The notes below the pieces were generated by a model that was given only the letters and a program-made list of their open reading frames with translations, was not told the origin of the DNA and did not search any database. A stretch of DNA of 64,000 bases from Bacteroidota bacterium (GTDB taxonomy: Bacteria > Bacteroidota > Bacteroidia > Flavobacteriales_D > Sanyastnellaceae). Where the stretch lies: assembly GCA_027624855.1 (NCBI GenBank), contig JAQBTQ010000002.1, forward strand, positions 124,001 to 188,000, in the 5' to 3' direction. Positions 58,468 to 64,000 of the stretch are shown here, in pieces. How positions within the stretch are numbered: the stretch's first letter is position 1; every line of letters starts with the position of its first letter. The position numbers were made by a program, and so were the translations under genes.

Positions 58468-61095
58468 TCAGACGCGTTTGGTGGAATTCTTTGCTCCAGC
58501 TACTACACGCTTTATTTCATTCAATTTCATCAAGGCCTCAACGGGGGTAAGGTTATCGATATCAAGATCCAATAATTGGTCGCGCACTTGCTCTAAAACC
58601 GGATCATCTAACTGGAAAAAACTCAATTGAACCTCCGTGTCTTCCACAGATTTTTCAATCGCGACTTGTGGCGTTTTCTGGGATTCTAAATCCTTTCGGC
58701 TTGATTCCAATTGTTTCAGAACTTCCTTTGAGCGTGTCAAGATTTGCTTGGGCATGCCAGCTAGCTGCGCAACATGAATTCCAAAGGAGTGATTGCTCCC
58801 TCCTGGCTCTAGCTTTCGAAGGAAAACAATGCGACCATTGACTTCACGAACCGTTACGTTTAGATTGACAATTCGGTCAAACTGATCTTGCATGGCATTT
58901 AACTCATGGTAATGCGTAGCGAAGAGTGTCAGCGCTTTGGAAGGATGTTCGTGAAGGTATTCGGCGATGGACCAAGCGATGCTCACTCCATCATAGGTGC
59001 TCGTTCCGCGTCCGATTTCGTCCAGAAGTACCAGGCTGCGATCGGTGAGGTTATTCAAAATCGCAGCCGTTTCATTCATTTCTACCATGAAGGTTGATTC
59101 ACCTGATGAGATATTGTCGGAGGCCCCGACTCGAGTGAAAATGCGATTGAGCACCATCAGATCTGCGGCACTTGCTGGCACAAACCCACCCATCTGCGCC
59201 ATTAGACAGATTAACGCAGTTTGCCTCAACAGAGCTGATTTTCCCGCCATGTTGGGACCGGTGATCATCAGGATTTGGGCACCGTCTTTTCCAAGCGTTA
59301 CATCATTGGCGACATAGGTCTCGCCGGGCTTGAGCGTTCTTTCAATGACGGGATGGCGACCATTTTTGATGTTGATGCTTGTCTGGTCGTGAAACCTCGG
59401 TCGCACATAATCGAAGTCGACGGCTACCTGCGCCAGGCTGGAAAGTGCATCTAAATCTCCAATGACCTGTGCATTTTCCTGTAAATGTTGAATTTCGGCC
59501 GCTGCCGCAGCAACCAAAGCATGGTAACACTCCAATTCCAATTGTGCCACCCGCTCTTCGGCGTCGAGGATTTTGATTTCAAGCGCTTTGAGTTCTTCTG
59601 TGATGTACCGCTCTGCTTGAGTCAAAGTCTGCTTTCGAATCCATTCCTCAGGAACTTTGTCCTTGTGCGTATTGCGGACTTCTAGATAATATCCGAAAAC
59701 TTGGTTGTAGGCGATTTTCAGGGAAGTGATTCCTGTGGCTTCCATCTCTCTCCTGCAAATCTCATCCAATGTAGCTTTGGCGTTGGACTTAAGAGAGCGC
59801 AACTCATCAAGTTCTGGATGAACTCCTTCCCTGATGATCATTCCCTTTGAAGGATTCATCGGGGGTTCTTCTACCAGTTCGCGATCCAATCGTTCATGCA
59901 ATGCATTGCAGGGAACCAAGCGTTCTAGGTAGGGCAATAATTCTGTTTCTCCCTCTCCGATAACAGCAATTTGTTGAACAGAATGCAATCCATTTCGGAG
60001 TTGACCAAGTTCTCGTGGATTGATTCTGCCTGTAATTGCTTTGGAGGCGAGGCGCTCCAAGTCTCCCGTTGACCGGAAAACTTTTTGAAGCGATTCGCGG
60101 ATCAATTCATTTTGATTGATGCGTTCAACTGCATCGAGACGTTCATTGATGGAGTTCATGTCGGTTAGCGGCATGATAATCCAACGACGCAATTTTCTTG
60201 CGCCCATGGGTGAACCGGTGCGATCGATGGTTTTGACCAAGGACGTCCCATCCGGATGATTCGATGCAACAAGTTCCAAGTTGCGAATGGTAAATCGATC
60301 CATCCATAAGATGCCGTCCTCACGCAGAATGCGAATGGTCCGAACGTTTTGTGGCCTCTCGTGTTTGGCATGATTCAAGTAGTACAATACTGCTCCTGCT
60401 GCAAGCAAAGCGAGGGGCCGTTCGTCCAGTTGAAATCCTTTCAATGATTCATTTTCAAATTGCTTTTGAATGCGCTCTTCGGCGTAATCAGGTTTGAAAA
60501 TCCAATCATCCAAACGGCTCATGTGCCAATCGGCACCGAACGAATCTCGAAATTCGGTCACCTGGTTCTTGAGGCAGAGGACTTCGGTAGGTTGATGGGC
60601 TCGTAACAATCGGTCGATGAGCGACTTGGATCCTTCAGATACCGCGAAGTCCCCAGTAGATATATCCAAAAGAGCCAGACCATATTGGTCTTTGTTCCAG
60701 TGCACGGCCGCGAGGTAATTATCCGATCGAGCATTCAGCACTTGGTCGTGAAAAGCAACACCTGGAGTGACCAATTCGGTCACGCCCCTTTTCACAATTC
60801 CTACGGCTTTTTTGGGGTCTTCCAATTGATCACAAACGGCCACTCGATGACCTGATCGCACCAATTTCGGCAGGTAATTGTCCAACGCGTGATGCGGAAA
60901 TCCAGCAAGTTCGACTTCACTGGCGCTGCCGTTTCCTCTTTTCGTTAGAACGATGTCCAGTACTTCGGCGGCCACTATAGCATCTTCTCCAAAGGTCTCG
61001 TAAAAGTCCCCCACCCGAAATAACAACAGCGCTTCCGGGTATTTTGATTTCACCCGATTGTACTGCTGCATCAATGGCGTTTCCTTCTTGGCCAT
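58468..61095 (-). CDS. mutS: DNA mismatch repair protein MutS
   Basis: 875 residues. Mismatch-reading Phe-X-Glu (RVGDFYETFGED, near residue 35), connector and lever domains, then the ATPase: GPNMAGKSALLRQTA, the Walker B VLLDEIGRGTSTYDG and THYHEL. It lies 6 nt after clpX and is probably cotranscribed with it. ATG 61095 is used rather than the GTG before it. Confidence 0.97.
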   Translation of the reverse strand: MAKKETPLMQQYNRVKSKYPEALLLFRVGDFYETFGEDAIVAAEVLDIVLTKRGNGSASEVELAGFPHHALDNYLPKLVRSGHRVAVCDQLEDPKKAVGIVKRGVTELVTPGVAFHDQVLNARSDNYLAAVHWNKDQYGLALLDISTGDFAVSEGSKSLIDRLLRAHQPTEVLCLKNQVTEFRDSFGADWHMSRLDDWIFKPDYAEERIQKQFENESLKGFQLDERPLALLAAGAVLYYLNHAKHERPQNVRTIRILREDGILWMDRFTIRNLELVASNHPDGTSLVKTIDRTGSPMGARKLRRWIIMPLTDMNSINERLDAVERINQNELIRESLQKVFRSTGDLERLASKAITGRINPRELGQLRNGLHSVQQIAVIGEGETELLPYLERLVPCNALHERLDRELVEEPPMNPSKGMIIREGVHPELDELRSLKSNAKATLDEICRREMEATGITSLKIAYNQVFGYYLEVRNTHKDKVPEEWIRKQTLTQAERYITEELKALEIKILDAEERVAQLELECYHALVAAAAAEIQHLQENAQVIGDLDALSSLAQVAVDFDYVRPRFHDQTSINIKNGRHPVIERTLKPGETYVANDVTLGKDGAQILMITGPNMAGKSALLRQTALICLMAQMGGFVPASAADLMVLNRIFTRVGASDNISSGESTFMVEMNETAAILNNLTDRSLVLLDEIGRGTSTYDGVSIAWSIAEYLHEHPSKALTLFATHYHELNAMQDQFDRIVNLNVTVREVNGRIVFLRKLEPGGSNHSFGIHVAQLAGMPKQILTRSKEVLKQLESSRKDLESQKTPQVAIEKSVEDTEVQLSFFQLDDPVLEQVRDQLLDLDIDNLTPVEALMKLNEIKRVVAGAKNSTKRV

Positions 61096-61101
61096 CACTT
61101 C

Positions 61102-62316
61102 TTAGGCCACGCGCAACCCTGTTTGCTGAGCATCATCAAATTGACGCTGTGCGAAATTTCGAGTGACTTTTAGTTCTTTTTGGTCGCTGCCAGGCAATTC
61201 GAACATGGCATCATTCAATACAGCTTCCATGATGCTCCGAAGTCCTCGCGCTCCCAGTTTAAATTCAACGGCTTTTTCTACCATGTAATCCAATCCGGAA
61301 GCATCAAAATGAAGCGCGATGCCATCCATGCGAAACAATTCGATGTACTGTTTGCAAAGGGCATTTTTGGGCTCGGTCAAGATTTGGCGCAAGGCACCTG
61401 CATCCAATGGGTTCAGATAGGTTAATACTGGGAAGCGACCAATCAATTCGGGAATCAAGCCGAAACTTCGAAGATCCGCTGGAGCGGCAAATTGGAGCAA
61501 AGCCTCCTCGGCAATTTGTTCTCCTTTTTGCTGATATCCAATTGGGGTGCGATTGATGCGGCGCTCGATGATCTTCTCAATGCCTGCAAATGCCCCGCCA
61601 CATATGAATAATATGTTTTTGGTGTTGATGGTGATTAGCTTTTGCTCAGGATGTTTTCTTCCTCCCTGAGGGGGGACATTGATTTCAGCACCTTCGAGTA
61701 GCTTGAGTAATGCTTGCTGTACGCCTTCGCCGCTCACATCCCGTGTGATGGACGGGTTGTCACTTTTGCGCGCAATTTTATCAATCTCATCGATGAAGAC
61801 GATGCCACGCTCCGCTTGCTCTACATTGTAATCTGCAGCTTGCAATAACCGGGTCAATACACTCTCAACATCCTCTCCAACGTAACCTGCTTCGGTGAGT
61901 ACTGTGGCGTCTGCAATGCAAAATGGCACATCCAACATTTTTGCAATGGTGCGTGCCAAAAGCGTTTTTCCCGTGCCTGTTTCACCCAGAAGTATGACGT
62001 TCGATTTATCGATTTCGATGTCATTTACTGTTCCAGGATTGAGGATGCGCTTGTAATGATTGTAGACCGCTACAGAAATCGTTTTTTTCGCCTCATCCTG
62101 ACCAATGACGTAGTCGTCGAGGTGCGATTTGATGTCCTTGGGAAGTTTGAGCTGAAAATCACTTGATCCAGACTCGGGCTTGCGCTCTTCTTTTAAAATT
62201 CCATCAGCTTGCTCAATGCACAAGTCACAGATATGTCCCGTGACTCCTGCAATGAGTACGTCAACATCTTCCTTGCTTCGACCGCAAAAAGAACAATGAA
62301 TGGATGGATCGCTCAT
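61102..62316 (-). CDS. clpX: ATP-dependent Clp protease ATP-binding subunit ClpX
   Basis: AAA+ unfoldase for ClpP. 404 residues; N-terminal zinc finger ([14 protein letters not shown]...HICDLCIEQ), Walker [13 protein letters not shown], pore loop [10 protein letters not shown] and Walker B FIDEIDKI, arginine finger region in LIGRFPVL. It starts 8 nt after clpP. Confidence 0.97.
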   Translation of the reverse strand: MSDPSIHCSFCGRSKEDVDVLIAGVTGHICDLCIEQADGILKEERKPESGSSDFQLKLPKDIKSHLDDYVIGQDEAKKTISVAVYNHYKRILNPGTVNDIEIDKSNVILLGETGTGKTLLARTIAKMLDVPFCIADATVLTEAGYVGEDVESVLTRLLQAADYNVEQAERGIVFIDEIDKIARKSDNPSITRDVSGEGVQQALLKLLEGAEINVPPQGGRKHPEQKLITINTKNILFICGGAFAGIEKIIERRINRTPIGYQQKGEQIAEEALLQFAAPADLRSFGLIPELIGRFPVLTYLNPLDAGALRQILTEPKNALCKQYIELFRMDGIALHFDASGLDYMVEKAVEFKLGARGLRSIMEAVLNDAMFELPGSDQKELKVTRNFAQRQFDDAQQTGLRVA

Positions 62317-62324
62317 GATCTAGT

Positions 62325-63002
62325 TTATTTGCGCTCGAGTACTTCGTCGATCATGCCATACTCCTTCGCCTCAGAAGCAATCATCCAGTAGTCACGATCC
62401 GAGTCATTCCAAACCTTTTTCTCAGTTTGTCCGCTGTGATGTGAGATGATGGCATAAAGTTCTTTCTTCAATTTTTGGATCTCGCGAGCCGTGATTTCAA
62501 TATCTGATGCTTGTCCGCTAGCTCCGCCCAAAGGCTGGTGGATCATGACACGGCTGTGTTTGAGTCCGGTTCGCTTCCCAGCCGCTCCGGCACAAAGGAG
62601 CACCGCCCCCATGGATGCCGCCATACCCGTGCAGATGGTAGCGACGTCGGGCCGGATGTATTGCATGGTATCATAAATACCTAAGCCGGCGTAGACCGAA
62701 CCTCCTGGTGAGTTGATGTAGATCTGGATGTCCTTGCTCGCATCTGTTGATTCTAAGAACAGTAATTGAGCTTGAACCACATTGGCGATGTAATCATCAA
62801 TGCCCGTTCCCAAAAAAATGATGCGATCGGCCATCAATCGTGAGAAAACATCCACCTCACGAAATGGCATTTGTCGCTCTTCAATTACAGTTCGGGTTAA
62901 ATTTTCTGGACCATAAGCGTGCGAGATATAATCTCGAACGGTTTGGCTGCTCATGCCACGGTCCTTTACCGCGTACTTGAGGAATTCGTTGCGATCAGTC
63001 AT
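62325..63002 (-). CDS. clpP: ATP-dependent Clp protease proteolytic subunit
   Basis: Serine protease ring, 225 residues. Catalytic Ser130 (MAASMGAVL), His155 (VMIHQPLGG) and Asp204 (SDRDYW). A ~15-residue N-terminal segment (EFLKYAVKDRG) before the core is typical of this phylum. First gene of clpP-clpX-mutS, with a promoter placed 5 nt before the ATG. Confidence 0.97.
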   Translation of the reverse strand: MTDRNEFLKYAVKDRGMSSQTVRDYISHAYGPENLTRTVIEERQMPFREVDVFSRLMADRIIFLGTGIDDYIANVVQAQLLFLESTDASKDIQIYINSPGGSVYAGLGIYDTMQYIRPDVATICTGMAASMGAVLLCAGAAGKRTGLKHSRVMIHQPLGGASGQASDIEITAREIQKLKKELYAIISHHSGQTEKKVWNDSDRDYWMIASEAKEYGMIDEVLERK

Positions 63003-63007
63003 GAGTC

Positions 63008-63038
63008 CAAAAATACACCTGATTGGTTTCTCATCAAG
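63008..63038 (-). promoter_or_regulatory. Promoter of clpP-clpX-mutS
   Basis: On the minus strand CTTG (63035-63038), 19-nt spacer and exact TATTTTTG (63008-63015). The start codon begins after only 5 nt, predicting a leaderless transcript. Confidence 0.65.
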
Positions 63039-63104
63039 TGCCTTTTGCCCACGGAGGGGATGGTTTTGTGAACGATTCGAAGAAAAACGAGGATTGCGGG
63101 CGAC

Positions 63105-64000
63105 CTATCGCACCGAAGCGGCCACTTTTGCGAACTCCTCAAAACTCACGGACTTTTCTTTGATGGTCACGCGAGGCAAGAGATTATCCACGACTTTCCG
63201 CTCGATGACGATGTCGGCGATTCGACGACGCTCCTCTTCATTGGAAAGTGCATTCTTCGCGAAATTGTCGAGCATCTCACCTTCGAGCGGCATGCCATAT
63301 TGGGCATACTGCGCTCCAATAACTCGTTTGGCTTCTTCCTCAACTTCCTCCATCGTTACGCGCATGTCGGCGTCCTTCATTACCGCTTGTTGCAGCAACT
63401 GCCAGCGCATGCTGTCGGCATAACTAGGGTACTCCTTTTCCAACTGCTCATCTGTCAATGGATTTTCATTGTTCATCTGGATCCAGCGCTTGAGAAATGC
63501 ATCAGGCATTTGGATCTTCATGTGTTCAATCAAATCAACGACAAAGCGACGTCGGAAAATCTGTTCGGCATCGCGATCAAATTGTTGATGAAGCTCTTCG
63601 GAAACCTTTTCTCGAAAGTCCTTCTCGGAATTGACGACATCCTTTCCGAGTACTTTGTCCCAAAGGGCTTGGTTGTTTTCGTGAGGAGTCAATCGCTTAA
63701 TTTCTTTGACTTCGAATCGAAAATTTGTTTTGATGTCGTGTACTTCGGAATGGGTCACTCCTAGCATTTTTGCTAGGTCGTCATGTCCATGAGAGACTTT
63801 ATGTGGATTGACATCAAAGGTATCTCCTACCTTTGCTCCGGTCAATTGCTTCTTGGATTTTTTGTCATCCAAATGCTCTAAAGCGATGTTTGAGTCGCTT
63901 TCAATTCCTCCTTCCAATGGTTCGTTGTTTCCATCCAATTCGGTGAAATGTCCGAGCAATAAATCTGTGTCGGAAGCGACTTCATGCTCTGAAATGGTTC
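63105..64000 (-). CDS. tig: Trigger factor (5' partial at the right edge)
   Basis: The C-terminal ~298 residues of the ribosome-bound chaperone; the frame stays open to position 64000, so the ribosome-binding N-domain is outside the window. Visible are the PPIase/FKBP-like segment (VGDTFDVNPHKVSHG...FRFEVKEIKRL) and the long helical C-terminal chaperone arms (DFREKVSEELHQQFDRDAEQIF, LIEHMKIQMPDAFLKRWI). It precedes clpP, the common tig-clpP-clpX order. Confidence 0.92.
   Translation of the reverse strand, partial: TISEHEVASDTDLLLGHFTELDGNNEPLEGGIESDSNIALEHLDDKKSKKQLTGAKVGDTFDVNPHKVSHGHDDLAKMLGVTHSEVHDIKTNFRFEVKEIKRLTPHENNQALWDKVLGKDVVNSEKDFREKVSEELHQQFDRDAEQIFRRRFVVDLIEHMKIQMPDAFLKRWIQMNNENPLTDEQLEKEYPSYADSMRWQLLQQAVMKDADMRVTMEEVEEEAKRVIGAQYAQYGMPLEGEMLDNFAKNALSNEEERRRIADIVIERKVVDNLLPRVTIKEKSVSFEEFAKVAASVR

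Overview
The window is a chromosomal segment of a Bacteroidota bacterium, most likely in or near the order Flavobacteriales. The evidence is gene content: gldD, gldE, porX and a type B type-IX-secretion (T9SS) cargo protein; the run coaX - barrel protein - TPR protein - lptC - CNNM protein - ppiD; a cyclophilin lipoprotein; and a 29-residue AURKAIP1/COX24-type ribosomal protein beside HU. Promoters also look Bacteroidota-like: a TAnnTTTG -7 box, sometimes with TTTG/TTG about 18-23 nt upstream. Shine-Dalgarno sequences are mostly absent. I cannot place the organism to genus. I see no insertion sequence, prophage, CRISPR array or rRNA gene, and no stretch over 300 bases lacks a gene. Both edges cut genes: an OmpA-family protein on the left and trigger factor on the right.

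Layout. 1-2.7 kb (+): OmpA-like protein, then panD, a flippase-like membrane protein and the heptose-phosphate adenylyltransferase. 2.8-7.8 kb (-): fatty-acid synthesis block accC/accB/fabH, rpmF with its DUF177 partner, and pdxA. 7.8-11.1 kb (+): a large T9SS cargo protein and ribE. 11.1-16.2 kb (-): kdsD-tatC-DUF5686-lptB, an envelope operon. 16.3-18.5 kb (+): recQ. 18.6-22.2 kb (-): a large propeller/barrel protein and a half-size TSUP transporter. 22.2-24.6 kb: an MBL hydrolase facing a PhoR/PhoB-type two-component pair. 24.7-29.7 kb (-): pheT, an acyltransferase and a double-VOC protein. 29.8-32.6 kb: tRNA-Pro(GGG), its terminator, a 13-bp tandem repeat, small genes, a cyclophilin lipoprotein and pheS. 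32.7-38.1 kb (-): a TPR protein with a degenerate kinase-like tail, cysS with an M28 peptidase, and a threonine dehydrogenase. 38.2-39.4 kb (+): queA. 39.5-51.0 kb (-): the long mutY-ssb-gldE-gldD-coaX-barrel-TPR-lptC-small membrane protein-CNNM-ppiD run. 51.1-53.8 kb (+): HU, TPR protein, bS22-like protein and RNase G. 53.8-55.0 kb (-): HD phosphohydrolase. 55.1-58.5 kb (+): porX-tsaE-ald. 58.5-64 kb (-): tig, then clpP-clpX-mutS.

Themes. Much of the window builds or serves the envelope: LPS sugars (kdsD, rfaE2), LPS transport (lptB, lptC), Tat export, fatty acids, chaperones (ppiD, cyclophilin) and T9SS/gliding factors (gldD, gldE, porX, cargo). The remainder is translation, DNA repair, proteolysis and cofactor synthesis. 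I found no obvious new multi-gene system. The most unusual signals are regulatory: promoters whose -7 box lies only 4-5 nt from the start codon (panD, ssb, clpP and probably the PhoB-like regulator), palindromes inside the cysS and porX promoters, and a perfect hairpin in the RNase G leader. Protein oddities are a RecQ lacking three of four zinc cysteines and two probable pseudo-enzymes.
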